A stretch of 64,000 nt of DNA from Rhabdophis nuchalis (taxonomy: Eukaryota; Chordata; Lepidosauria; Squamata; Natricidae). The notes beneath the pieces were generated by a model. It saw only the letters and a program-made list of their open reading frames with translations. It did not search any database and was not told the DNA's origin. Of this stretch, positions 1-9,645 are shown in pieces; the first letter of the stretch is position 1, and every line of letters begins with the position of its first letter. Position numbers and translations under genes: made by a program. The DNA is taken from the NCBI GenBank assembly GCA_039707465.1, contig CM077647.1, forward strand, positions 45,135,110 to 45,199,109, written 5' to 3'.

Positions 1-952
1 AAGTCTCTGTTTTAGGCCCAGTACTCTTCAACATCTTCATCAATGATTTGGATGAGGGGATAAATGGGGAACTCATCAAATTTGCAGACGACACCAAGCT
101 GGCAGGAATAGCCAACACTCCAGAAGATAGGCTTAAGATACAGAAGGATCTTGACAAACTTGAACATTGGGCACTATCTAATAAAATGAAATTCAATTGT
201 GAAAAAAGTAAGGTTCTACATTTAGGCAAGAAAAACAAAATGCACAGGTACAGTATAGGTGGTACCTTGCTCAATAGTAGCAACTGTGAGAGGGATCTAG
301 GAATCCTAGTGGACAACCATTTAAATATGAGCCAGCAGTGTGCAGCAGCTGCCAAAAAAGCCAACACAGTTCTAGGCTGCATAAACAGAGGGATAGAATC
401 TAGATCACGTGAAGTGTTAATGCCACTCTATAGTGCCTTGGTAAGGCCACACTTGGAATACTGCATACAGTTTTGGTCGCCACGATGTAGAAAAGACGTG
501 GAGACTCTGGAAAGAGTGCAGAGAAGAGCAACCAAGATGATTAGGGGACTGGAGACTAAAACATATGAAGAACGGTTGCAGGAACTGGGTATGTCTAGTT
601 TGATGAAGAGAAGGACCAGGGGAGACATGTTAGCAGTGTTCCGATATCTCAGAGGGTGCCACAAAGAAGAGGGAGTCAAACTATTCTCCAAGGCACCTGG
701 GGGTAGGACAAGAAGCAATGGGTGGAAACTAATCAAGGAGAGAAGCAACTTAGAACTAAGGAGAAATTTCCTGACAGTTAGAACAATTAACCTCTGGAAC
801 AGCTTGCCTCCAGAAGTTGTGAATGCCCCAACCCTGGAAGTCTTTAAAAAGATGTTAGATAGCCATTTGTCTGAAATGGTATAAGGTTCCTGCCCACGCA
901 GGGGGTTGGACTAGAAGACCTACAAGGTCCCTTCCAACTCTGCTATTGTATA
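1..952 (+). mobile_element. CR1 LINE, 3' half, cut by the window edge
   Basis: This is the 3' part of a CR1 non-LTR retrotransposon: the second half of the reverse transcriptase frame, a short 3' UTR and the family's conserved end. The end reads ggggttggactagaagacc then aaggtcccttccaactctg (about 900-945), which is the signature shared by amniote CR1 elements. The 5' side runs off the window, so the true start cannot be judged. There is no poly(A); a short tag (ctattgtatagatag) closes the element, as in CR1, which ends in short repeats instead of A-tails. Confidence 0.93.
3..884 (+). CDS. CR1 ORF2 reverse transcriptase, C-terminal part (open frame)
   Basis: The frame is open from base 3 to a TAA at 882-884, about 293 residues without a break, and continues off the left edge. 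It begins in the RT palm (VLGPVLFNIFINDLDEGI), followed by the catalytic box FADDTKL, then the CR1 hallmarks LGILVDN, SQQCAAAAKKAN, YSALVRPHLEYC, RRATKMIRGLE and the closing TVRTINLWNSLPPEVV. In CR1 this protein reverse-transcribes the element RNA at a nicked target. No start codon belongs here because the real start lies upstream. The lack of stops or frameshifts suggests a young copy compared with the other LINEs in the window. It is an element gene, not a host gene. Confidence 0.93.
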   Translation, partial: VSVLGPVLFNIFINDLDEGINGELIKFADDTKLAGIANTPEDRLKIQKDLDKLEHWALSNKMKFNCEKSKVLHLGKKNKMHRYSIGGTLLNSSNCERDLGILVDNHLNMSQQCAAAAKKANTVLGCINRGIESRSREVLMPLYSALVRPHLEYCIQFWSPRCRKDVETLERVQRRATKMIRGLETKTYEERLQELGMSSLMKRRTRGDMLAVFRYLRGCHKEEGVKLFSKAPGGRTRSNGWKLIKERSNLELRRNFLTVRTINLWNSLPPEVVNAPTLEVFKKMLDSHLSEMV

Positions 953-1067
953 GATAGCTCTATTCACATCCATTCATCTATCCATCTTTGATTTTAGCAA
1001 AATAGATCACGATTACAAATTCATAAAGAAGTTGATCAACTGTGATGTTATAGTAGGATTCTATCAG

Positions 1068-1305
1068 TGGTGGGTTTTGGATCCTATCGCAACCGGTATG
1101 CTGCAACGGGGCCAGGCGTCCACCACATGCATGTGGATTGTGCACGAATGTGCACCCATTGCCCTGTGATGCTCCAGCTGCTTGGAGGAGCATCACGCGG
1201 CGCCATAAGTTGCGTGTGCGTTCGCAAATGCCACAGTTGGCTCAAATACAGGTAAGGAACACAGGCGAAAGGATGGGGCCTCTAAAGCACCGTTCCGGTA
1301 CAGTG
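1068..1305. repeat. Probable fragment of a short DNA element (ccggt-rich family)
   Basis: The stretch starts cagtggtgggttttggatcc and contains aaccggtatgc and ttccggtac blocks, resembling the ends of the elements at 17.38, 58.26 and 60.48 kb (gaggtggtattca, aaccggt). It sits between the CR1 end and the L2 start. I see only one recognisable terminus and no target-site duplication, so the limits are approximate. Confidence 0.35.
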
Positions 1306-1377
1306 CCTGCTGCTCCGAGTACCTGTCGGATTACAGAAACCTGGTTGGGCCAAGAGGGGGGTGCCCCTCGTTGAAAT

Positions 1378-2096
1378 GTGCCCACCGGGTTACCATGCAT
1401 TTCACCAGCCAAGAGCCCAAGGTCGGGGTGGGGGGTGGCGGTGGTTATAAAGGAGAGTCTGGATCCGTGGGAGACCACTGTGCTGCAGATAGCCGGATGT
1501 GAGTCTCTCTGTGTGAAGTGGGGTCATAGGAGGCAGTTGGCCCTGCTGATTGTGTACCTGGCTCCCCGCTACGTATCAGCAGCCCTACCCGAGCTTCTCA
1601 ATGTGATAGCCGAGATGGCGGTTGGCACCCCCAGGCTGTTAGTCATGGGGTATTTCAACCTGCCATCGATAGGCGAGACATCTGAGATGGCACAGGAGTT
1701 CATGGCTTCCATGACGGCCATGGACCTGACTCAGTTAATTCATGACCCCACCCACATAGGGGGCACACGCCAGATTTAGCTTTTGTCTCCGGCCAGTGGG
1801 TGAGTGATCTTGGTTTAGGGGAAATAGCCATCGAACCCCTGTCATGGTCAGATCACTCTCTACTTCGGCTTGGCTTTCCAATCGCTGCACCCCACTGCGG
1901 GGAGGGAGAGCCGGAATCGGTGAGATGGTTCTGCCCCAGGTGCCTGATGGACCCGGAGAGGTTCCAGATGGAGCTTGGGCCAATACCTGAGACCCTGATC
2001 CATGACTCGACTGAGGACCTGGTGGCCGCCTGGGATAGTGCAGCCACAGGGGCCCTGGACCGGGTCGTGCCTTTGCGGCCTCTCACCCGATGCTGA
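1378..2096 (+). pseudogene. L2 apurinic-type endonuclease domain, broken
   Basis: Two frames together give most of an exonuclease-endonuclease-phosphatase domain, the part that nicks the target DNA. In frame 1 (1378-1779) are GGVAVVIKESL-like residues, LLIVYLAPRY, and LLVMGYFNLPS; the family normally has GDFN there, so the catalytic aspartate is replaced by tyrosine. The frame then shifts at about 1770 and continues at 1800-2096 with VSDLGLGEIAIEPLSWSDHSLL, where SDH is the conserved C-terminal active-site motif. The domain therefore has both a lost catalytic residue and a frameshift. The minus-strand frames over this interval are shadows. Confidence 0.85.
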
Positions 2097-2199
2097 ACCA
2101 CCTTGGCTCCTTAGTTTTCCGAGGAGCTGAGGATGGTGAAGCATCGGAAAAGAAGCCTAGAGAACGGTTGGAGGGCCACCTACTCCGAGTCTGACCGGA

Positions 2200-4057
2200 C
2201 ACTGATAAGGTCCTATTTAAAGACCTACCTAGTGGCAATAAAGGTGGTGAAATGTAACTATTTCTCCGCTCTTGTTGCATCTGCAGATAACTGACCTTCC
2301 GCCCTGTTTAGGGTGACCCGCTCCCTTCTTCACCTAGTGGCCAGGTTGCCCCCTTGCAGGGTCGTGCGGAGGATTTTGGCCGTTATCTGCATGACAAAAT
2401 CGATCAGATTCGGGACCGGTTGGCCTCTGACTGGACTAGTTCAGATGGGCTGACGGAGGCAGGTTCTGAGAGTGTTATCTGGGAGGAGTTCGATCCTGTG
2501 GCTCCTGAGGAAATGGACAGGTTGCTGGGGCGGCTGAATGCCACCACATGTTTATTGGACCCATGTCCCTCCTGGTTGGTACTGGCCTCCCAGGAGATTA
2601 CACGAGGCTGGCTCCAGGGGATTATTAACACTTCTTTGAGTGAGGAGTTTCTACCAGCCGCCTTGAAAGAGGCGGTGGTGAGCCCTCTTCAAGAAGCCCT
2701 CTCTGGACCCGGCTGTTTTGGCCAACTATCATCCTGTCTCCAAGCTTCGATTTATTGTGAAGGTTGTTGAGAGTGTGGTGGCGCGGCAGCTCCCTCAGCA
2801 CCTGGATGAAGCTGTCTATCTGGACTCATGCCAGTCCGGTTTTCGGCCTGGGTACAGCACAGAGATGGTATTGGTCACGTTGGTCGATGATCTCTGGAGG
2901 GCTTGGGATAGGGGTTGCTCATCTATCATGGTCCTGTTAGATCTCTCAGCGGCTTTTGATACCATCGACCATGGTATCATGCTGCACCGGTTGGAGAGGT
3001 TGGGGGTGGGGGCACCGTTTTATGGTGGTTCTCCTCCTACCTCTCTGACCGGTTGCAGTTTGTGTTGGCAGGGGGGCAGAGGTCGACGTCTAAGTGCCTC
3101 ACTTGTGGGGTGCCACAGGGGTCGGTCCTCTCACCCTTCCTGTTTAACATCTATATGAAGCCATTGGGTGAGATCATCTGTGGTTTTGGGGTGGAGTTCC
3201 ATCAGTACGCTGATGACACTCAGCTGTACATCTCTACCCTGGACCACCCCAACGAGGCTGTGGAAGTGATGATCCAGTGTCTGGAGGCTGTGCGAGTCTG
3301 GATAGGGAGAAACAGGCTCCAACTCAACCCATCCAAGACCGAGTGGCTGTGGCTTCCAATGTCATGGTATAGCCAGTTGGTGCCATCTCTGGCTATTGGG
3401 GGCGAGTTATTGGCCCCCACAGAGAGGGTTCGAAACTTGGGCATCCTCCTGGACTCTCGGCTGTCTCTAGAAGACCATATGACGGCCATGATCAGGGGGG
3501 CTTTCTGTCAGGTTCGCCTGATACGCCAATTGTGTCCCTTTCTGGATCATGACACTTTACGCACGGTCACTCAAGCCCTCGTCACCTCCCACCTGGACTA
3601 TTGTAACGCTCTCTACATGGGGTTCCCCTTGAGGTGCACCTGAAGGCTCCAGTTAGTTCAGAATGGGGCCACACGGGGGATTTTGGGAGCATCTAGACAT
3701 TCCCATGTGACACCTCTCCTGCGGGAGCTGCACTGGCTGCCTGTGGCTTTCTGGGTGCGCTTCAAGATATTGGTGACTATCTTTAAAGCACTCCATGGCA
3801 AGGGACCTGGCTACTTGCAAGACCGCCTCCTGCTGCCAAATACCTCCCACCGACCAGTTCACTCCCACAGAAAGGGCCTCCTCAGGGTGCCATCGGCCAG
3901 GCAATGTCGGCTGGTGACCCCCAGGGGGAGAGCCTTCTCTGTGGCAGCTCCTGCTTTCTGGAATGACCTACCCCCTGAACTACGGACAATCACGGACCTA
4001 CACCTCTTCCATCGGGCCCTGAAGACCCATTTATTTCGTGCTTCCGGCCTGTCGTAG
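2200..4057 (+). pseudogene. L2 reverse transcriptase, broken
   Basis: The RT can be followed through three frames. Frame 2 (2354-2770) holds the linker and EEFDPVAPEEMD; frame 3 (2718-3158) holds the fingers (SGFRPGYSTEM) and LDLSAAFDTIDHG; frame 2 (3053-3643) holds GVPQGSVLSP, YADDTQLYIS (the catalytic YADD box) and KTEWLWLP. A TGA at 3641-3643 replaces an arginine codon in the family string CTRRLQ, a change expected from CpG decay. After it the C-terminus continues in the same frame (3683-4057) with TPLLRELHWLPV, GRAFSVAAPAFWNDLPPEL and LKTHLF. At least two frameshifts and one nonsense change make it a pseudogene of an element gene. Confidence 0.88.
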
Positions 4058-4232
4058 TTTTTAAATTGATTTTAGTAGGGGTTTTTAATTTGGTAGGCCA
4101 ATTTATTTAATTATATTTTAACATTTGATCTTAACTTTTATATTACTCATTTTTACTGTTGGCTGTACACCGCCCTGAGTCCCGAAAGGGAGATAGGGCG
4201 GTATATAAATGCAATAAATCTCAATCTTAATC

Positions 4233-7107
4233 TATTGTTTGCTGAACCAATGTGATATGAATCAGTGGGAATAGTCCAGCAGAACCATTGCAAGAAGCAG
4301 ATAGATGGTGACACTTGAATTTCTGTGGTTGCTGGAGAAGATGGGACCAGGATTTAAGCAAGCTGTTCAAACATGATAGGAGTTTCATTATATATTATCT
4401 GGAGATGTCTGAATACCATCTGAATACATCTAGATACTGTTTAGTTTACTTTGGAAGGGTCATCTTTTATTTGAATCATTTCTATTGGCTGGTAGAAGAA
4501 GGTTAAGATAAATATAAAAGCTATTAGGTCATTAGGTGACTCTTACTACAATACTAGTAAGTTATCATTTTCCACAATATCTGAAAGCACACAAATTAAG
4601 TTAACCACAAAGACTGCTGGGAAGCAGCAAAAAGATCCAGCTCCATTTTTCCAGCTATTTGTATACAACTTTAAAGATAGAAATCTGCTTAAACTTCCTG
4701 GAATGCATCATGAAGTTGTGCCTTGAAGATTAGTTCAAATTTGTCATAATAATAGCTGGATTTGTTTGTTTATTTCAGTGAATTTGCTTCAAATATTACT
4801 AAGTCTGTATACAATGGCCTCTATATATTAAACTTCAAATTGATTCAAACATTTTATAATGCTCATGGTAATAATTAAAATAGATATTAAACTGACAGGT
4901 TTAAACAAAAATGAGCTGTGCCTCATTTTAAAGTAGTAAAATATGGGGCTGCACAATATGTTCTGAAAGAGCATATGAAGCTTTTCCTCTTAAATTTATC
5001 TTTGGATCATCTTGGATGAGTTCTCTCAGTTTCTGTTCCTAGTTCAGGATAACATAACCAATTTTACTCTGGTGATTTCCCCCTGTAAGGTATATTACTA
5101 TATGTCATGTTTATAAGTTGATTTGGTAACTGGTTTACAACAGATCTGACTGAACACAAAGTAAACATTTTGTGGCAATTCATGACTATGGCACACCCAA
5201 TTGGCATAAATAGAGACACTAAAGTTTTGCTAATAAAAAAGTTTATGGATATTCATCTATGGTTTGATTACAGATAGAAAAAATAAACAAAGGAAATGAG
5301 ATATGAGCTTCTCTGTATTGTATGTACGTGAAAGTTGCCACTGAAATAATCTTCCTGGCTTGTAAATATAATTCTGATTCATTCTTTTCCTTTATTAATA
5401 AATCTCATGTTTTCATGAACAAAAGTGGCCACTCTCAAAATTTGCCTTGAAATGATCTGTTTGTCTTTAATCTGGATAGAGTGAATGCTAAAACCCTTAT
5501 TCTCATTCACATTTATGCTGTATTTGGACTTTTGTGCTCCAAGAAATCAATCAGCTATTATTTGGCTATTAGAGTAATTTGTACTTCTCAAATGGTAATT
5601 ATGAAATAATTAGAAGAAAGACAACAGGTAACAAAAACACAATCTTAATTATTAAGAGAAAAATGGATGATTTTTATTGCTTTATTATCAGTTCTTAAGA
5701 TCTATGTTAATATTGTAATATTTTTCCTTGCAGAACTGAGTTTCATGTAGGATATAAACCCAAAATGTGAATCATACTGGAAATGTATACCCTCTTTGAT
5801 AGTTCTTCATTAATTGCATTAACTGCCTAAGAAATGAAGAATGTTGGGGAATTTAAAATTAAACAGCAACAGATTCCTTTACCTCGTTCATATGTGGCAT
5901 TGTTTCCTCTTTCCAAAACAGAGAACCACCCATTGGAAGCTGCAAAACAGGAAACATTTTTGGTGAACTTTGTAAAGTTCAGCCTGGTGTATCTAATGTT
6001 TGGCTATTTTTTTAAAGTCAGCGTTTTAGCTATTGAATATATCATTTCACTTATTTGGCTCCAATAACATAGTTAGAATGCATACATTGTAGATAACACC
6101 CTAAAAAGCAATCCAATTATTCGGAAGCTTTAGAAGTGTATTGTCTTTGGCCAATACCCCAAAAGATTAAAGTTGCAAAAACTGTACTCTTTTGAGGTTC
6201 TAATAATATTCATAATACACAAACTTTTCTAATAAATGAGGTTGGCTTGTATAATGTATGTATTAGAAGACTACAGTATTTAGGCATTTAAGAAGAGAAT
6301 TATAGAGTTTTAAGAATTGAACTTTAGATAAATTCTCACTCTGGAAGAACACCAATGTTTACATTCACAACGAAGGTTAGAAGTTGGGTAAAAATAATGG
6401 TGACCTTTTGAGTGGATAGTTTTACTATCTTTATTGGAAATGAGAGTTAGTGAAACTTGAAAGCATGCATATTGCTTTGTAATTCTTGTCTCCCCTTCAG
6501 ATGTTTTAATACATCTCATGAATAGCCAGCACTGAATAAAAATAATATTATTAAATTAAACAAAGCTAGGTATTTTTAGGACTGTATTGTAAACAAAACT
6601 AGGTATTTTAATTGGGGCTTCCATATATGTCATATAATATATAGCAAAATCTATTGCCTAAATCATAGTTTGTTCATTATTATAAAATACACACAAAACT
6701 GATTTAATGGTGTGCTATAATTTAAGGGAAAGAGAAGGGCAGTTGACACCTCTTCTCCCCAGTTGTAGTAGGGATTTTGAAAATAACACGTTTTGAATAG
6801 TTTTTCATTGATGTGTCACTAGTCTTGCTATTTCCCTACCAACATTTTGAAAAGCAAATCTTTATTCTTATACTAGTAGTGAGTCTTTATAATAAATATC
6901 TATCTTACCAAATTTATTTCAAAAAATAGCAATGTTACATTTTGATCTTTTATTTTTGTTAATCAGGAATAGTCATAACAAAAAAGAGATGATAAAAGAG
7001 TTGATCTAGTGGTTCCTGAAAGCCAAGTAATGACCATAATTTAGTTTAATAAATGAAACTTTTTAATTGTACTAAATGCTTATAAGCTATTTTTAGATCA
7101 TGTTCAT
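4233..7107. other. AT-rich stretch with no recognised gene
   Basis: About 2.9 kb of AT-rich sequence. The longest frames are short (for example 5834-6067, 77 codons, plus strand) and match nothing I recognise. No repeat family was identified here. Confidence 0.5.
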
Positions 7108-7884
7108 TTTACCAGGTTCGCCTGGTCCGACAATTGCGCCCCTTACTGGACTGGGAGGCCCTTCGCACAGTCACTCAAGCACTCGTGACTTCTCGTCTGG
7201 ACTACTATAGCGCTCTCTACATGGGGCTCCCCTTGAGATGCACTCGGAGGTTACAGTTGGTCCAGAATGCAGCCGCGCGGGTGATCATGGGAATCTCAAG
7301 ACATTCCCACATAACACCACTCCTGCGCGAGCTGCACTGGTTACCTGTGACCTTCCGGGTGCATTACAAGGTTTTGATGACCATATTCAAGGTGCTCCAT
7401 GGCACGGGGCCTAGCTACCTACAAGACCGTCTACTACCCCATACATCCCTTCGACCGACTCGCTCCCAGGGAGAGGGTCTTCTCTGGGTGCCGTCGACCA
7501 GGCAATGCCGGTTGGCGGCTCCCAGGGGAAGGGCCTTCTCTGTGGTGGGCCCTACTCTCTGGAATTGCCTACCTCCCGATCTCCGTTCCATCACAGACCT
7601 CCACTTGTTTCGCCGGCACTTAAAAACTTACTCTTTTCACCTGGCCGGCCTAGCATGATCTACTCCACACCTATTGTTTTTATAACAAATCAAAATTTTA
7701 ATTTATGGGTTTTTGAATTTAAATTTTATTTTAAGCAGGGTATTGATTTAATTTAATTATTATTTAATAATATTTTGTATTTATGTATATTTATTTTAAA
7801 TCTCTGTTCGCTGCCCCGAGTCCCTTTGTGGTGAGATGGGTGCGGGTTACAAATGTGAAAAATAAATAAATAAATAAATAAATG
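7108..7884 (+). mobile_element. L2-type LINE, 5'-truncated 3' end
   Basis: Homology to L2 begins abruptly at taccaggttcgcctggtccg (7110) and runs to the 3' UTR (gctgccccgagtccctttgtg, 7811) and an (AAAT)n tail at 7859-7883. Truncation at the 5' side is the usual product of incomplete reverse transcription. No clear target-site duplication was found. Confidence 0.9.
7110..7658 (+). CDS. L2 reverse transcriptase C-terminal fragment, intact frame
   Basis: This is an unbroken 182-codon frame from the truncation point to TGA at 7656-7658. It contains YQVRLVRQLRPLLDWEAL, SRLDYYSALYMGLPLRCT, LQLVQNAAARVIMG, HITPLLRELHWLPV and GRAFSVVGPTLWNCLPPDL, ending LAGLA. These are the thumb and C-terminal parts of the L2 protein. 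There is no native start: the N-terminal RT and endonuclease were never copied, so the fragment encodes no enzyme. The intact frame suggests a more recent insertion than the copy at 1.3-4.2 kb. Confidence 0.85.
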   Translation, partial: YQVRLVRQLRPLLDWEALRTVTQALVTSRLDYYSALYMGLPLRCTRRLQLVQNAAARVIMGISRHSHITPLLRELHWLPVTFRVHYKVLMTIFKVLHGTGPSYLQDRLLPHTSLRPTRSQGEGLLWVPSTRQCRLAAPRGRAFSVVGPTLWNCLPPDLRSITDLHLFRRHLKTYSFHLAGLA

Positions 7885-8353
7885 TAAAGCAACAAATACA
7901 AAATGATAATTAATATACAATAATTGTATGGTCATATTTATTTATTTGTTATCTATATAAATAAAAATGTAAAATAGTTTGTACGAATCCACTAATCTCA
8001 AAAACTACTGAACCGATCTGCCTCAAATTTGACACAATGTTGCCAAGGACTTCCGATAATAGAATAGCTACTCATTTTGTGCCTAGCACACGTGTATCGT
8101 GTGCAAAATACACAAATATAAATTGTACCCACTGAAAATGTTTTTACCTTCCTGTAGCTCCTCCCATCCGGCTGATACATCACGAACACGTAACGGCAAA
8201 AAACGGCCTTGCGAAGGAATGTTGCCAGGGGTAATGTGGAAAGCAACGCATGATGCATGCGCCTTCCTGTCTGCCTGCAGCCGCTCTCTTCCACCCACAC
8301 GCACCCACACATGGCCACAGGATCAGAAGCGTCCCAGCTCTGGAAGGCGCGCC

Positions 8354-8870
8354 GGCTGCCTCCTCCTGCAGCGAGCATGCGGGCGAGGACAGCACCCAAG
8401 GCTGCGGCTACCTAAGCACCAGCAACACCATCCAGGTGCCGCATGCCCACATCCCTACCAGCCCCATGTCGCAGACAGCCCGGTGGCCTCTGCAGGCAGC
8501 TGTTGCTTATTCTGCTGCCCCTGAGCCCTGCGACACACAGCTTTCCACCGTCCAAGGTCACCCAGCAGGTGCATCGGGCAGGACAGCCGGCCATGTCTCC
8601 ACCAGCTCTCTCCGACGGCTCTGGAAAGTGCACCTCGGTGGCCGTCGGATGGAGCTGCCGGGTGACCTCGGATGGCGGGAGCTGCATATCGCAGGGATCG
8701 GGGGCAGCAGCATCAGCAACAGCTGCCTGCAGAGGCCACCAGGCTGCCTGCCACACGGGGCTGGTAGGGAGGTGGGCATGCGATGCCCGGACGGGCTCGG
8801 CGGTGCTTAGGTAGCTGCAGCCTCAGGTACTGCCTGCACGCTCGCATGCTCGCTGCGTGAGGAGGCAGCC
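8354..8870. repeat. Large GC-rich inverted repeat inside Helitron copy 1
   Basis: The left arm (8354-8577) and right arm (8646-8870) are imperfect reverse complements with a spacer of about 70 bp. The left arm starts ggctgcctcctc and the right arm ends gaggaggcagcc. Inside, gctacctaagcacc (left) pairs with ggtgcttaggtagc (right), and ggtggcctctgcaggcagct pairs with agctgcctgcagaggccacc. This explains why similar peptides (MPTSLPAPC, QPGGLCRQLLL) appear on both strands here. They are not genes. Confidence 0.88.
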
Positions 8871-8919
8871 CTAGCCTCCCCAGCCGACATGCCAGCCTTT
8901 TCACTGCTTGGGGGGGGGA

Positions 8920-9195
8920 GAGGGAGGGAGAGACTGATATACACACAGAGACAGAGATGGAGGGGGAGGGAGAGACAAACAGAGAGATAATGAATGAGAG
9001 AGATCAACAGGCACACACACAGTGACAGAGAGAAAGGGAGGGGAGAGAGACAGACACACAGGGAGAATGAGTGAGAGAAAGATAGACAGGCAAACATACA
9101 CAGAGAGACAGAGATGGGGGAGGAGGAGAGAGAGAGAGATAGACAGACAGAGGGAATGACAGAGAAAGACAGAGAGGGAGGGAGGGAGAGACAAA
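8920..9195. repeat. GA-rich degenerate simple repeat
   Basis: Purine-rich sequence built of gagagaca and gggagggaga units with interspersed acacacag. The serine/leucine-rich frames on the minus strand here are products of the repeat and not genes. Confidence 0.85.
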
Positions 9196-9299
9196 GAGAC
9201 TAATGACTTTGCCCACCACTGCGTTAGGCACAACGGAGGGAGGGGGGCCTGGAGGAGGTTGACTGTGTGAGGGGGTACAGTCTGGGGAGGGGAGGGATA

Positions 9300-9645
9300 T
9301 TTATTTAGGTAGAGGAATATAGAGAGAGGAAGAAATACAGTAGTTAGTTAGGTAAGTAGAGGGATAAATGAGAGGGATGAATACAGCAGGTAGGTAGATA
9401 GGTACAGGTATATAGAGAGAAATACAATACATAGGTAGGTAGGTAGGTAGGTAGGTAGGTAGGTAGGTAGGTAGGTAGGAGATAGGTAGGTAGGTAGAGG
9501 GAGAGGGGGAAGAATACAGTAGGTAGGTAAGTAGGTAGAGGGATAGAGAGAGGGAGAAATGCAGTAGGTAGGTAGGTAGGTAGGTAGGTAGGTTGGTAGG
9601 TAGGTAGGTAGAGGGATAGAGGGGAGAAATACAGTAGGTAGATAG
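9300..9645. repeat. (TAGG)n microsatellite with gagggagaaatacag spacers
   Basis: Runs of TAGG (longest at about 9432-9478) alternate with a longer unit containing gggagaaatacagtaggta. The same compound unit occurs in Helitron copy 2 at 13.98-14.13 kb, so it belongs to the element. Confidence 0.85.

Larger units (their letters stand above)
1306..4232 (+). mobile_element. L2-type LINE (CR1 superfamily), near-complete but decayed
   Basis: The element runs from an endonuclease domain (first recognisable residues near 1320, ITETWLGQEGG) through a reverse transcriptase to the 3' UTR and tail. The 3' end is the squamate L2 signature: caccgccctgagtcccgaa, agggagatagggcggtatat, then aaatgcaataaatctcaatc (about 4167-4230). 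The coding region changes frame several times and carries in-frame stops, so it cannot be active. Its 5' limit is uncertain because the sequence before about 1306 looks like another repeat. It is the longest of the L2 copies in the window. Confidence 0.9.
7952..9645 (+). mobile_element. Non-autonomous Helitron, copy 1, 3' end not recognised
   Basis: The 5' terminus tctatataaataaaaatgta follows an A and matches the start of copy 2 (13590) for roughly 240 bp (gtttgtacgaa, tcaaaaactactg, aaggacttccgataatagaa, gtgcctagcaca, cccatccggctg). No helicase or Rep coding sequence is present. The interior holds a GC-rich inverted repeat and GAGA/TAGG simple repeats. Unlike copy 2, no terminal hairpin plus CTAG was found; I end the call where the shared gggagaaatacagtaggta blocks stop. 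It may be 3'-truncated. Confidence 0.65.

Noticed and set aside
8901..9233. Long serine/leucine-rich minus-strand frames
   Set aside because: They translate GAGA/ACACAC simple repeats and have no complex sequence.
9430..9640. Regularly spaced repeats that might suggest a CRISPR array
   Set aside because: The unit is a TAGG microsatellite without unique spacers, in a vertebrate-type sequence.
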